DNA from: Litsea cubeba
Lineage: Eukaryota > Streptophyta > Magnoliopsida > Laurales > Lauraceae
Assembly: GCA_012931725.1 (NCBI GenBank)
Contig: CM022949.1
Coordinates: forward strand, 52,645,741-52,709,740
DNA length: 64,000 nucleotides
Direction of reading: 5' to 3'
A program made the position numbers and the translations under genes. Of this stretch, positions 10,353 through 22,524 are shown in pieces; position 1 is the stretch's first letter, and each line of letters begins with the position of its first letter. The notes below the pieces were generated by a model. The model was given only the letters and a program-made list of their open reading frames with translations. It searched no databases and was not told the origin of the DNA.

Positions 10353-13300
10353 ATGGCAGCTTCACTAACCATTACTTTCGACGAAAGCAAGCACCAACTC
10401 ATGCTTCAACAGAAGCAAACCACGCGCACCTACAAGCGCCCCATCAGCTGCCGAAGTGTCAACTCCCTCGGCAACTCTGTGAACTCCGGGTCGACCTCGA
10501 CTCCCCGGACTATCGTCTTCGGGACGCTGGGACCATTCCCACTTCCTGAGGAACAAACTGCTCCCTCCAAGAAGCAGAAACTCGCCTCTCAACGTGTCAC
10601 TACCGTGACACCAAAGGCGAGCACTAGAAGGCCTGAAGCCCGTGGCAGCCCCACGAAGCCTCAACCTGCAAACAACCAGGTCTACCCCAAGACTTGGTCC
10701 CCAAGACCTTCACCAAAACAGAGAAGGTCCCAGGCATCCACTAAGCCAGCATTCCTGGCCCCACTCAAGGAGAACCAGTTCTATCCTCTTGCTTACATGA
10801 AAGAGGAGAGACCCATCTCCAACCTGACTTCCAAGTCATCCCAGCATGAGCCGGCTTGTTCCTACAAGCCCAAAATCAAGTCATGCATCACAAGGCCTCC
10901 ACAAGCATCTGCTAAGGCCTACAAATCTGCAGTTCGACCCTTCATCTCTACAGGGGCCGAACTTCACAAATTCAAAGCTTCGCTGCAACTGGCGAAGGAT
11001 AGGGTTCGCATCCTGTCCTTGCCCAGCTACAAAGAAGACAGACTCGGCTGCTGCGCCCGAGGGAGCACATCCTTCATTGTCAAAGCCCAGTCAGAGCTGA
11101 CCGAAGCTCAAATTGCTCGTCGTATACGCCGCCGCGCGTCGTACCGACAAAAGAGACTATAGAAGCAAAGGACCCAGCCTCCCACACTTCAAGTCTCTCC
11201 CAAATGGGTCGAAAAAGAAAGACCCAACCAAGTTGCTGCCGTCCATATGGTTGGAAAAACCAGAAGACGCCAAAAATCAGCAACAAAAATCCATGTCCGA
11301 CGTCCGATGACCCGCAGCGTCTCAAGGACAAGAAGACATTCAGAAGAATCCCCTGCTCCTTCAAGCAAAGGACAGCAGAGTGATCCTTCCTCAAGCTCCT
11401 CTTCGAAAAGAATGAGCCCCAGCTCAGTCACCAGGACAGTTTCTTCGTTCGAATCACGAAGGATGAATGTCTTGGCTACAAATTCTGAGCCACCACCCCA
11501 CAATCCACCTCCAGAAGATGCGATCACCCGCATCCAGCAGTTGGAACAGGGCCAGCAGAGGATTGAAACTCTGATGGAAAACCTTCTCATCGCCTTCCAA
11601 AATCAGGCGAACAATGAACCTCCTCCGAATCATCAAGACGACGAGGTAAATAGAGAAGAAAATGAGTCACGCGCCCTTACCAAAAAGGACGTAGACGGTA
11701 TCCTCGCCAAAGCAAAAGAAGAGGATATACTCAAAGAGCATGGGATCAAGCCACCTATATCCCTTATGGATGGACTCGGTCCCGTTCCCCACCAAATTCA
11801 AGCATCCTACTCTCCAAACATATACGGGGAAAGGATCAGCCAGACAGCACGTCATCCACTTCAAGATCCTGACGGGAGCTATCGCGGATCAAGATGCACT
11901 CAAGATCCGCCTCTTTGCAAGTACCCTAAAAGGTACGGCCTTCGATTGGTACTCCACTCTGCCGGAGGACTCAATCCAAAACTGGGCCATGCTAGAGACA
12001 CGCTTCCTGACTCACTTCAAAGGTGAGGATCACCCCGCTACTATGGCTCAGCTGTGCAGCCTAAAACAGGGGGAGAATGAATCAACATATGACTTCATTC
12101 ACAAGTGGAAAGCAATGGCATACAAATGCTCTGATGTATTGCCACAAGCGTCGCTAGTCGACATCTGCCGAAACAATATGAGAGCCAGAATCCGCTCCAT
12201 GATCATCGGCAACAAATCAAAAAACCTGGGAGAACTCCTAGAAGCTTCCATGGAAGCTGAAACGGTGATTAAAGACCTCAACAGTCAGAAATCATCAAGA
12301 AAAGAGCCAACCGCCATTGCAACCTCGAAACCAAAGAAGAAAGAGGTCCTCAATGTGCAGACCAAGCCAGCTCCTCAGCCACCAAAGAAAGCTGAAAACA
12401 AAGCTGCTGGTAAGAGACCTGAACTCTCTGACGCCTTCAAAGAACGAGTAGAGAAGAAATACCCGTTTGATGAAGATGTTGATGAAATCTTCGGGGCTCT
12501 TGTGGCAAACGGCAAGCTCACCTTGCCTGAACCAAAAAGACCGGGTGATGTTGGCAAAACCAACGATCCTCGGTACTGTCCATACCACCAGATGATCTCG
12601 CATCCTCTCAATCAATGCTTCGTTGTGAGAGAGAAAATAAATGAGATGTGGAAAAACGGAGTCATCACCTTTGACAAAAACTATGGGTCTGCCTCCGTCA
12701 ACATGGTGACATGTGGACAAACATCAAGATCACCGAAGAAGAAGATCACTACTTCCTTCAAGGTGATAAACTCAATCGAAGCGTCCGAGGAACTGGTTCC
12801 TTACCCGACACCAGACGGACAACCGATATGGGTACATCCCGATCTCCTGGAAGATGAAAATTGGGAGGTCGTGAAAACAAAGCCTACAGCTCAACAGCGA
12901 AGGCAGGCTAGGAAACATCTCCTCAAGCTCAAACGGCAAGAGAAGACCCAGCCAAAACTAGAGGTCAAAGAAAAGGCAGAGGCTTCCTCTACCGCTTCAC
13001 TGGAGGTAACAAAAACATCCCTTCCAGAGACTTCAAAGGGGGTAAGGAAATTCACTCTCAGTGATTTCATGCCACCTCAATTTAAAGAAGCCATGCAGGA
13101 GACATCATACTCTTGCAATTCAGTAGTTGGATTCTGCATTGATGGATACGAGTCCAGCGACACCGATGATGGATTCGAATCCAACTACACAGATGAGTGG
13201 GAGGAGTCCTTTGAAACAGGAGAATATCTCTCCGATGAAGAATGGGTTCCTGAGTCTCATCTTATGCCAGTAATCTGGTATAACCCCCTACAGCCACAAG

Positions 13301-14400
13301 GATCCTGGTCTGATGATGAAGAAGACCAAGAAGCTGTACAAGAAAATGCTGCTGAACCAGCACCCCTCATTACTCCAGTGGAAATCAACAATGTTGAGCC
13401 ACAAAGAGATGATGAAGAAGAAGATCCGGCTCCCATGCCTGATCTTGAAGAATATGCAAGGATCTTGCAGCGACTCGCTCTAGAACAAGAGCAAGAACGC
13501 GTCAACGAGCCTCCTCGCAATCCAGAGCCTGAAGTCCCTGAAGACCACCAGGTACATCCTCCCTTAACTCCTGAAAATGGAGAAAATTGCTGGATAGACG
13601 ATCCTCTCACATCCGAGGATGAGTCTGACTCCGATCAGGCAACGTCTCCCGTCAGAGCTTCCTGTAATGTGATAATTCGGGATTATAGCTCTTCCGAAGC
13701 ATCGTCTGATGAGAGCACTTACACTCCGGCGACGCCTAGCAATATATCTTCTGGAGCCACCTCGTCTCACGTGACTTTCACTGAGATGACACCCTCTCAG
13801 GTTTCTTCTCCTGAGACTGTGACTTCAAAGTTCACACCCTTCCTGACTGAAGAATTCCCAGCTATTGATGCTTGGGACGATGAATTAGTCAACGAAGAAG
13901 AAAGATTGCTGGATGCTGTTCAGGACTTGTTCCCGGAAAATGCTCCATGCAACACAATCACTGAGGATGGTAACTCTGCTGCTGATGCATCCTCAGCAAA
14001 TGAAAAACGACAGCCTCTTGATCCTGAAGACAATCTTCCAAACGAAGACCCTTCTCAAGAAGCTCTCGAAGTTGGTAGAGGCACCCGCTCTGGCCGGGAC
14101 TACCACAAAAATTACAACCAATCTTCCTTTACATATGTAGATCCTTCGGGAAAAGATGTTGAAAGCGCCCCTAGTGGCAACAATGATGAACATGCAGGCC
14201 CTAAGGAGGCTTTCAAGTATGACTTGATTGAACACTTCAAGCACATACCTGCACGTCTGCACATCCTAGATTTGTTGCGAATGTCTCCGCACACTCGTGA
14301 TAATCTCATCTCAGAATTACAAAAACTGAATGAGGATGTCGACAAACATGCCCCGCAAGTCCTCCAAATTGAAATGGATTACCGGGTCAAAAACTCAGAA
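10353..14400 (+). pseudogene. gag: gag part of E1 polyprotein, with stop and frameshift
   Basis: Capsid and nucleocapsid precursor. The start is the ATG at 10353 (MAASLTITF), in the good context acaATGG. An N-terminal region of about 400 residues is rich in Arg, Lys, Ser and Pro. The retrotransposon gag core lies at about 11780-12300 (GTAFDWYSTL, TRFLTHFKG, FIHKWKAM). A C-x2-H...H-x4-C motif at 12576-12618 may serve as a zinc knuckle. A long acidic, Ser-rich linker follows (13090-14370). E1 has GAG to TAG at 11160-11162 (E2 keeps GAG) and one extra T near 11754, which breaks the frame before the gag core. The frame from 11740 is then open into pol. Confidence 0.85.
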
Positions 14401-16593
14401 GCCTCCTCAAAAGGAGAAAAGAAGAAAACTGAGGGATCATGCATTGAATGCCTCTCGGTTAAAAAAGCAGCCAGTGCAACCATCGCCTTCACAAAGGACG
14501 ACCTCCTACTTGGCGAAACCAGGCATAACCGACCCCTGTACTTCACAGGGTATATCAAGGAAATGCCTATGCATAGAGTTCAGATCGACTCAGGTTCTGC
14601 ACTCAACCTCATCTCCACATCGGCTCTTGAAGAGTTGGGCATCCCACCCAGCAAGCTGAGCCACACATCTGTATCTATCTTTGGATACGATGGGAGTACT
14701 CAAAGGCCAATCGGCAAAATCAGGTTCAAATTGCAGATCGGCGATCTTATCTCTGAGGTCACAGTGTATGCAATAAAGACCCCTTCATGCTACAACATCC
14801 TTCTCGGACGCCCTTGGATCCATGAGAATGGTGTTGTCCCTTCAACTCTACATCAATGCATCAAGTTTGTTGGCGACGACGGCATGATACATCGAGTCTT
14901 TGCGGACAGAAAACCCTTCAAAGGTAAAGAAATCCACTTCGCAGACTCACAGATGTATGAAGGTGAAAAAGAAGAAGAGGAGAAATATACAGCATCCTTT
15001 GCCGAAAATCTCCAGAAAGATAAAGGCAAAGCTCCTCAACAATCACCGGAAGAAAACAAACCATCCGGTAAATCTGAAGAGAGCATGCAAACTCCCTTCA
15101 TCATCTCCCTCAAATCTTCAAAGCCTTTGGTCATCACAACTAAAGTGAAGAAGGCAAAACAAAAGCCTGGGGGCAAATTTGTTGTCTCTTTCGTGTCTAT
15201 CATGCAAGACACGGACTCGGATTCAGAGCCAGAAGACAACACATCGTCAAGCCAAGCTGACACTCAGCAAGTTCAGCCTGCTCTTACTCCAATGGAGACA
15301 ACTTCTGACATAGAAGATCCTACGTCAGCTTCCTTCGTTGTTCCAGCAACTTCAGCAAAGGAAAAACTGATCTTCTTCCATAGATCGGATGCTTCTTCAT
15401 CAAACTCCATGCTTGAACCTTTCCAAAATGAAGGTACGCCTCAACTATCCTTATACAGTTCTGTGGCACAAGCTATTATGAAGAAAATGGGCTACGACGC
15501 TCAAAACCCAGTCGGTTTGGGAGAAGGACGCGGTATTCTCACGCCATTGGGGCCCGTCTTGACCAAAAGTCAGCTGGAAGATTGGAGACTCTACGGCTAT
15601 GTAGAAAAGTCTTCACACGGGTTAGGGTATGATCCCGACACTCCCTTGAGACAGTTGACACAAAGGCTTAAAAGTCAATATACTGACCAAGCCTCAACAT
15701 CTCAAATCCATGAAGACATCGATCTCCCTGGATATCTCTTTGATGAGTCACCTGACAAAGATCCAGGAAGCTCATCCAATTGGCACGATTTCTCCGAAAA
15801 TGAAGAGGAGTTGTCCGATGGCACAGACGTGTGGACTTCTGACCCAGAAGAACCCTCATCTCCAAAAGAAGTAGCCTACTTCGACTCGGTTTCAACAGGC
15901 GATTGGGATCATCTCATAGCAAGCCTTGGGAAAATTACCGATCAAGAAGACCCGTGGAAAGGAACAAAACCTTGGTCTGGAAATGCCCTTGAAACCCCAG
16001 AAGGTTTCGTTGAGCTGGAAGCCTCCGAAAATATTGTGGAGGAACCACCTTCGAACCTTCCAACAGAAGATCATGTTCAAAAGATAGACTTGGGAACACC
16101 AGATAACCCACGTCCTGTATTCATAAGCAAGAATATAAAGGATGATGAGTTACCCGAGTATATCGCTTTTCTTCGTGAGTTCGTTGATTGCTTTGCATGG
16201 TCTTACGCTGAAATGCCAGGCTTAGACCCCAAAATAGCAGTTCACAAACTCAACCTTCAAGAAGACATCAAGCCTGTCAAGCAAGGCCAAAGAAGATTCC
16301 GTCCAGATGTGATGGATAAAATTGAACAAGAAGTTCAAAAACTCAAAAGCGTCGGCTTCATCCGTGAGGAACAACATCCTGAATGGTTGGCCAACATTGT
16401 CCCCGTGACAAAGAAAAATGGGCAGATCAGGGTCTGTATTGATTATAGAGACCTGAATGGCGCATGCCCAAAAGATGAATTTCCGCTCCCCATACCAGAG
16501 GTAATGATTGAATTTGGATATTCCTTCAAAAATCCTTTACAGGAAATCCTTCAACGGAGTACTTCTACGCTGCTTGTCACGACAAGAGGCTGA
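14401..16593 (+). pseudogene. pol: pol part 1 of E1: protease, G-patch, truncated RT
   Basis: It continues the frame open from 11740. The aspartic protease core is at about 14545-14880, with the catalytic DSG at 14587-14595 and a late ILLGRPW motif. A G-patch-like segment follows at about 15459-15560 (MKKMGYD, VGLGEGRG). RT begins near 16105 and includes the template-binding region with VTKKNGQIRVCIDYRDLN. It ends abruptly after residue codes for PEVMI: bases 16511 and 16512 are adjacent here but are 1738 bp apart in E2 (53540 and 55279). The polymerase YVDD motif and both RNase H domains are therefore missing, and the frame reads nonsense to the stop at 16591-16593. Confidence 0.88.
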
Positions 16594-17674
16594 AGAAACA
16601 CTCAAAGAAGTTCATGCTGGTCTTTGCGGAGCTCATCAGGCTGGACCTAAGCTCTATGATCAGATAAAAAGGTTAGGATATTACTGGCCTACCATGGTAG
16701 CTGACGCAATGCAATTTGCTAAGCGCTGCCAACAATGCCAAGTTCATGGAGATTTCATTCACATGCCTCCAGAATGGCTACATCCTACAGCGATCTCATG
16801 GCCTTTCGAAGCCTGGGGTATGGACATCATAGGTCCTATTTCTCCCCCTTCAAGCAAAGGTCATCGCTTCATCTTCGCCGCTACGGATTATTTCTCCAAG
16901 TGGTCAGAAGCATTTGCGTTTAACGAAATGAAGACCTCATCAGTCCTTCAGTTCCTACGCACCAACATCATTTGTCGTTTCGGTATACCCAAAAGATTCG
17001 TCCATGATAACGGACCACAGTTCCGGGATCATCGATTCTACAGGTTCTGCGACAAATACAAAATCCAAAGCTGTCCTTCGACTCCATACAATCCGGCAGC
17101 AAACGGGTTAGCAGAAGCTTTCAACAAGACACTCTGCAAAATCCTCAAAAAGATGGTCTCTAATCACAAAAGAGGCTGGAGCGACAAAATGTCTGAAGCT
17201 TTGTGGGCCTATCGAACCACCGTTCGAGGACCAATCCATAGCACACCATTCTCCTTGGTCTATGGATGCGAAGCTGTCGTGCCCTTGGAAGTACAAATTC
17301 CTTCCTTGAGGGTATCCTTGCAAAATGACATGACTCAAGAAAGCAATGTCAAATTGCGGCTCCATGAGCTGGACAATCTCGATGAGAGACGGCTCGAAGC
17401 TCAACAAAGCATTGAACTTTACCAAGCACGTATGGCAGGATCTTTCGATAAAAAGGTCAGGCAACGCGCCTATAAAAAGAGTGACTTGGTTCTTGCGGTA
17501 AAAAGACCAATGGTCTTCGCTCACAAGTCCAAAGGCAAATTTGAGCCGAAATGGGAGGGACCCTACGTCATCGACAAAGTTTTCTCCAATGGCGCATACG
17601 CACTCCTAAACATGGAAGGTGACAGATGTATGCTGCCCATCAATGGCAAGTTCTTAAAGCGGTACTACCCTTGA
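16512..17674 (+). CDS. int: Integrase of E1, open but cut off from its upstream domains
   Basis: Inserts the element's cDNA into the genome. The frame runs from just after the deletion junction to TGA at 17672-17674 and is uninterrupted. The zinc-binding HHCC region (HAGLCGAH ... CQQC) comes first. The catalytic core follows, with the first Asp in WGMDIIGP, the second in HDNGPQF and the Glu in NGLAEAF. The C-terminal part carries a GPY-type motif (WEGPYVID) and ends FLKRYYP, with no chromodomain. Because of the upstream 1738-bp deletion it is out of frame with gag-protease, so it would not be made as part of the normal polyprotein. The domain itself looks intact. Confidence 0.87.
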
Positions 17675-18029
17675 AGACTTACCCAACTGGGTAAGAGCAA
17701 TGCCTGTACGGCCAAAACCGGTTTCCAGGTACACGCTCGCTAAACCCACCCTTTTTTAGAATTTTCATGTCAAATATTGAAATTTCTAGAAATCTAAAAC
17801 AATGCTTACTTTCATCGTTTCATTGTTCAAAAAAAAAAAATATTCAAGTTCAGGAACCTTTCCCTAACTTGACCAAAATTTTCAACCCTTAACCCAAAAT
17901 TCATGGTTTGAAACAAAATCCGGATTCAGGGATTTCCACCCTAGTCCACCCTGCCTTTTACCGCCAAAATGGTTTTAGGTCAAAATTTATGACCCTCGTG
18001 TCTTTAAACAAAAAAAAAATGGTTTTTCA

Positions 18030-18450
18030 AAAACCGCCAGGAAGCGACGCTTAGTCGATACTCGCACAAATCGGAAGCAAGCGAACCACGTTCGACACTT
18101 CCAAAATCGCAGGGAAGCGACATTTCGTCGATACTTGCAAAATCCAAAACTGTGGAGAAGCAACATTTCAGTTGATATCCACAACCCAAATTTCAAAGGT
18201 TCGAAAAAACCTAAAAAACTGTGGAGACGCAACATTTCAGTTGAGAAATAACCCAAAGGTTCGAGAAAACCACAAATTTCAAAAATCGTGGGGAAACGAC
18301 ATCAAGTCAGTACCCGCAAAACCAAAATTTTTGAAAAGCAAGGATGCGACATTCCATCGATACTCGCAACCGAATGAGCAAGGATGCGACATTCCATCGA
18401 TACTTGCAAGAACATTCAGCAGGGAGGCGACTTTTAGTCGATACTTGCAT
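18030..18450 (+). repeat. Array of a unit with gcgacattccatcgatacttgc (about 45 bp)
   Basis: Several diverged copies of a unit with gcgacat and tcgatacttgca lie 0.35-0.8 kb downstream of integrase. E2 has the same array at 56812-57196. Tandem repeats in the variable region downstream of integrase are known for Tat-clade elements. Confidence 0.72.
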
Positions 18451-18464
18451 TTTTTGAAAACCAA

Positions 18465-18660
18465 ACCGGCTATAAATGCCACAAACCGGCTATCAATGCC
18501 ACCAAAAACCGGCTATAGATGCCACAAAACAAACCGGCTATCAATGCCACCAAAAACCGGCTATAAATGCCACAAAACAAACCGGCTATCAATGCCACCA
18601 AAATTGGCTATAGATGCCACAACAAACAAAAAAAACTCGGCTATCAATGCCACAAGAAAG
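18465..18660 (+). repeat. GGCTATAAATGCCAC array downstream of integrase
   Basis: About nine copies of a 16-24 bp unit with ggctat(a/c)(a/g)atgccac; E2 has a version with a different copy count at 57213-57430. The core matches the minisatellite in the LTR. Confidence 0.8.
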
Positions 18661-19082
18661 CTGGCTCTCATGCCAAAATTGGCTTCCATGCCACAAACAA
18701 AAAACCTGGTTTTCATGCCAAAACAATCACTTGACAAAAGATTTTCACAAAATGACAACCTTTTGATCAAATCCCATTTAGCAATTACTTTTATCACAAA
18801 AAGATTCAAGTGAGCGTAGGGATAACAAAAAAAAAATCAATCCCATTTAGCAATTACTTTTATCACAAAAAGATTAAAGTGAGCGTAGGGATAACAAAAA
18901 AAAAGAAAGTGTTCACAAGCACTACATAACAAAAAAAAGAAAAGAGTACCAAAAAAAATACATGTGGTACCAAAAAAAAGAAAGTGTTCACAAGCACTAC
19001 AAAAAATAAGTACCAAAAAAAAAAATAATACAAGTGGTACCAAAAAAAAGAAGAAAGAAGGATGGTTTCTGTATACAGGAGC

Positions 19083-22000
19083 TCAATCAAAAATGGTCTC
19101 CAGCCAAGAGTTCAGCTCCCCAAGCAGACTTTTAGCCTCAGCTGTCAAGGATTCCAAGGCACGCTTCTTCAGGAACTTGCCATGAGATGCTGGAGTGGGC
19201 TGTACCCCTTCTCTCACACCAGGAAGCTTACCTCGAGCAGCTTGCCATTGTTCATCCTCATCAGACTTCCTTTTGAGAACCCGTTCGGCATCTGCAACCT
19301 GGTGAATCAGGGCACTCTCCCTGTCGCGAGCTTCTATTATGGCAGTCCACTTGGCAGCGACTTGTGCCTGCAAATGCTCAAGACGTTTCCTGGCCTCATC
19401 GACCTCCCTGTCAAGGATGTTGAGGTCATGTGTCAGCCTGATGATGGCTATCTCTTCTAAGTTCCTCTTTCGGACTGCCAGCTTCCTGCTTTCTGTAGCC
19501 TCATCCAGGTCAGACTTAGCCTTATCAGCAGGGTCCAGGAACATCTCCTTGAAGAACTGGTCATCAGCCAAACTCACGGTCTCAAACCACTTGTCACCCA
19601 GTGCAATGATCCTATCAACGATCGCCCTGGCACCTGTGACATCCAGACCAGCCTCTTCAGCATCACTGAGAATCTCCTGCACATGCTGGATCATGCCAAA
19701 TCCGACTTTCCAAGGCCCTTTCCAGATGCCAGCTTCACATCAAGCTCCTTCCTGGAAAGTCCCCGATATGCCGAGAAGCTCTCCGCGAACCACTTCGCAA
19801 AGCCGGCAGTCCGGGAAGTCAGCAACACAGGATAAGAAATCATGGCTGTAGTGTCTTCAGCACTATAGAAAGCCCATGCATTTCTCCCGTCCTGTAAGCC
19901 TCCAAAGCGCTTCACCATGCTTGAAGGCGCTCCAACAACGCCTTGAGAAAAGCCAAGCTGCAAAGCAAAGCGAGAAGGTACATACGGCTGGATGTCGACG
20001 AAAAGATGTCTGCGGTACACCATCGTGCCGACACGTATGCTGAAAAGCCACTCTCTCTCTGCATTTGTCAAGGAATAATGCCTTCCCGACCCCGCCCTCG
20101 TAGAGTCTCGGGAGGCACCAAAATCAAAAGCCTTCTTCCGCAACTCCGGAGAAAGCTTTACTGAAGATTGCCCCATCTCGACGTCCCTGAACCGTCGGAT
20201 CCTCATGCGGGCAAACAAAAGCGATTCGGACACGGCTTTGCCCTTAGCCAGTCGAATCATCAGAGGATCATCATCCTGTGCAGCACCCAGCCGATGGAAG
20301 CCAGGACAGTGGTATACATACCACGAATAAAAGATATGGGCTGAAAATACCCTATTCATGGGAAGCCCAAGCCGAACCAGAAAAGCAGCAGCCTGCAGTT
20401 CGGTACACAGGTAGGAGTAAAGAGCTGGCACCAAAGCAACCTGCTCTCCAAACGCCATCTGACAAGCCGGGAAAATACAATGCGGCCTGATGTGCGTTCC
20501 ATCTCCCCCAGCAAATACAGCCTCACCAAGCCAATAAATGAGGTAAACAGCGAGATCTCTCCGCAGTGCAATGTCAGGACATATGGCGTTTGTGCTTGCA
20601 CAGAAATCTCTCAACTCTTCTTGCATGGCCAAGATCTTCTTTGAACTTGGATCCTGAGCTCCAGCTTCCTGGGTCATGCTATCAGAAGGCTCCCTACTAT
20701 CAAAGAAGTTGGGGAATGAAGAGCAAAAACTCTTCCAACTGCTGGATCTAACTTTCGAACCCCCCTTCTCCTTCAAAAAATCATAGAAGGCGACGAGCTG
20801 AAAGTATAAAAGCCTGAACTCCTCAGACTGCCCCTCGAGGACGCTGTCAATCGGCATAAACTCCTCATAGAGTTTGCCGAGGATGGGCAATCCAGTAATG
20901 GCGCTCAGCTCCTTCAAAGAAAAACCAATCTCACCATTCGTCACAACGAAGGTATTGGTTTGTGGGAGGAATGACTCAAGCATAGCCATGAAGGCCTCGT
21001 CGGAAAAGATCACGGTCTCCCTAAAGGCACGGACCGCATCAAAAATCCCGGCTTCCTTCAAAACGGCGCCACCAATCAGCAGGACGCGATCAGTCCACGA
21101 CTTCCACTCGGAGTCAGCATTGAAACGACCTCGAAGTCGAAAAGGCTTGATCCAATTGCTGCCGTCACCGCTGAAAATACCAAGGCCCACCGGTCTCAAA
21201 TCGACCGACGAATAATCAGAGCCCTGGTAGCCGCTGGATGGCATCAACAGGTCCATGTCAACAGGCGACCTCTCCGTATATCCAGGAGAACCGCCGACAA
21301 AAACCCCGGTCTTGATTACATTTGTCCTTCTCACCCAACTTGGAGGATCTTCCCTCTTAGGGCACGTGGGGGCAAGGCTCAGAATCGAGACGGTGCGATC
21401 AAACATCGACCGGGTAGTAACAGTCTTCTTCTCACCATCTGCTGTGAAGGAAAACTGAAAAGATCTCCTCTGGTATGTAATGTCATCAGGGACTGCATCA
21501 CCAAAGAAGAAGGTAGGCTTGGGCAAAATGCTCTGATCTTCCATCACCCATGGACGACTGCTTACCATGATCTTATAGAATTCCTCTCCTTGAGAGTAAT
21601 CAGTCGCTGCCTCATCTCATCTCTGTTGAGGGAGTCGCACTCTTCCAGATTTCTCTCAACATACTGGACCTTCTCGAAAGCCTGCTGAACGGCCGGATTA
21701 GAAGATCTAGAAGATCGACGAGGTACGCTTGTAGCAGGCTCTTTACCCTTGTTCGCTCTGGAGGAACCACCTGAAAAGGATGGAAAAGAAAAAAAGATCA
21801 AACATCAAAATGACAGAATCTCGCTAAAAAAATCTGGCGAAATTTTGACATGATGACGGGGCAATTCCGAAGAAAAGGAACTATCCCGAAAGAAATAGAA
21901 AGCTTGAAGATGGGCTCAACATCGCTGCGAGCTCCGAAACTCCAAACTTTCGAAACCTAAAAGTCTCCGCAAAATCAGGAAGGGCTCAACATCACTGCGA

Positions 22001-22320
22001 GCTCCAAGTTCCCAAATTTGCAAAAACTTTCAGGTATGCAATCACATCATGCTACAAATTTAATTTACAAATTAAAGGCATGCAAGAACATCTAGATTTG
22101 CGAAAAAAAATGCATTATCATGATGAGCAAACAAAAAAAAAAAGAAAGAAGAGAAAAGAAAAGAAACTTTCTCTAAAAAAAAAAAAAAAGAGAGGCAAAC
22201 ACGTGAAAAAGAAAAAAAAAGAAGAAAAGAAAAGAAAGAAACAAAAAAAAAAAGAAGAAGAAAGAACTTTTTTTCCTACAATGGAGTTTTCTTGAAAAAG
22301 AAGAACTTACCTGAAGCCAT
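19083..22320 (-). pseudogene. Antisense gene of E1: plant-mobile-domain-like protein with promoter and exon 1
   Basis: This gene lies opposite to gag-pol. Exon 1 starts with ATG at 22320-22318 and encodes M-A-S plus one base (to 22311). Intron 1 (22310-21771, donor GTAAGTTC, acceptor ending CTTTTCAG) joins in frame to exon 2 (from 21770: GGSSRANKG). Exon 2 encodes a region resembling the plant mobile domain found in MAIN/MAIL proteins and transposons, with ETVIFSDEAFMAMLESF, GEIGFSLKELSAITGLPILG and WSILF-type hydrophobic blocks. A missing C near 21590 shifts the frame after MRQRLITLK. A 1241-bp deletion relative to E2 (junction 19703/19704) fuses exon 2 to the last exon and produces a stop at 19691. 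The last-exon coiled coil is open from 19694 to 19083. E2 supplies the missing introns 2-4. Confidence 0.78.
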
Positions 22321-22441
22321 TGATGGAGAAGAAGAAGAAAAGTCTTGAAGATCTTGAAGAAGAAAAGCTTTTGGTCTTGAAGCCCTCTTGAGATTATTGC
22401 AAAAGAAAGTAATAAGAGCAAGAGATGCAACCTCCTCCTTG

Positions 22442-22449
22442 CTTTTATA
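22442..22449 (-). promoter_or_regulatory. TATA box of the antisense gene (E1)
   Basis: On the minus strand the site reads CTATAAAAGC, ending about 120 bases upstream of the ATG at 22320. A start near 22415 would give a 5' UTR of about 95 nt, which is C/T-rich as is common in plants. E2 has lost this region. Confidence 0.62.
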
Positions 22450-22524
22450 GAAGAGAGCAAACCAAAGAAGGAAAGAAGAAAGAGGTAAGTGTTACTAATT
22501 AGTAACCTTACCAAAAGAAAGAGA

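Noticed and set aside
18030..18660. CRISPR-like appearance of the short repeats after integrase
   Set aside because: Units are contiguous or nearly so, spacers are not unique, and the context is a plant retrotransposon with no cas genes.
19691..19716. E1 antisense gene as an intronless, retrotransposed (spliced) version
   Set aside because: E1 lacks introns 2-4, but its junction (equivalent to 58324/59566 in E2) falls inside exon 2, not at a splice site. It is a plain 1241-bp deletion.
22080..22295. Lys-rich and Phe-rich frames near the antisense promoter
   Set aside because: Produced by A/G-rich tracts lying within intron 1 of the antisense gene.
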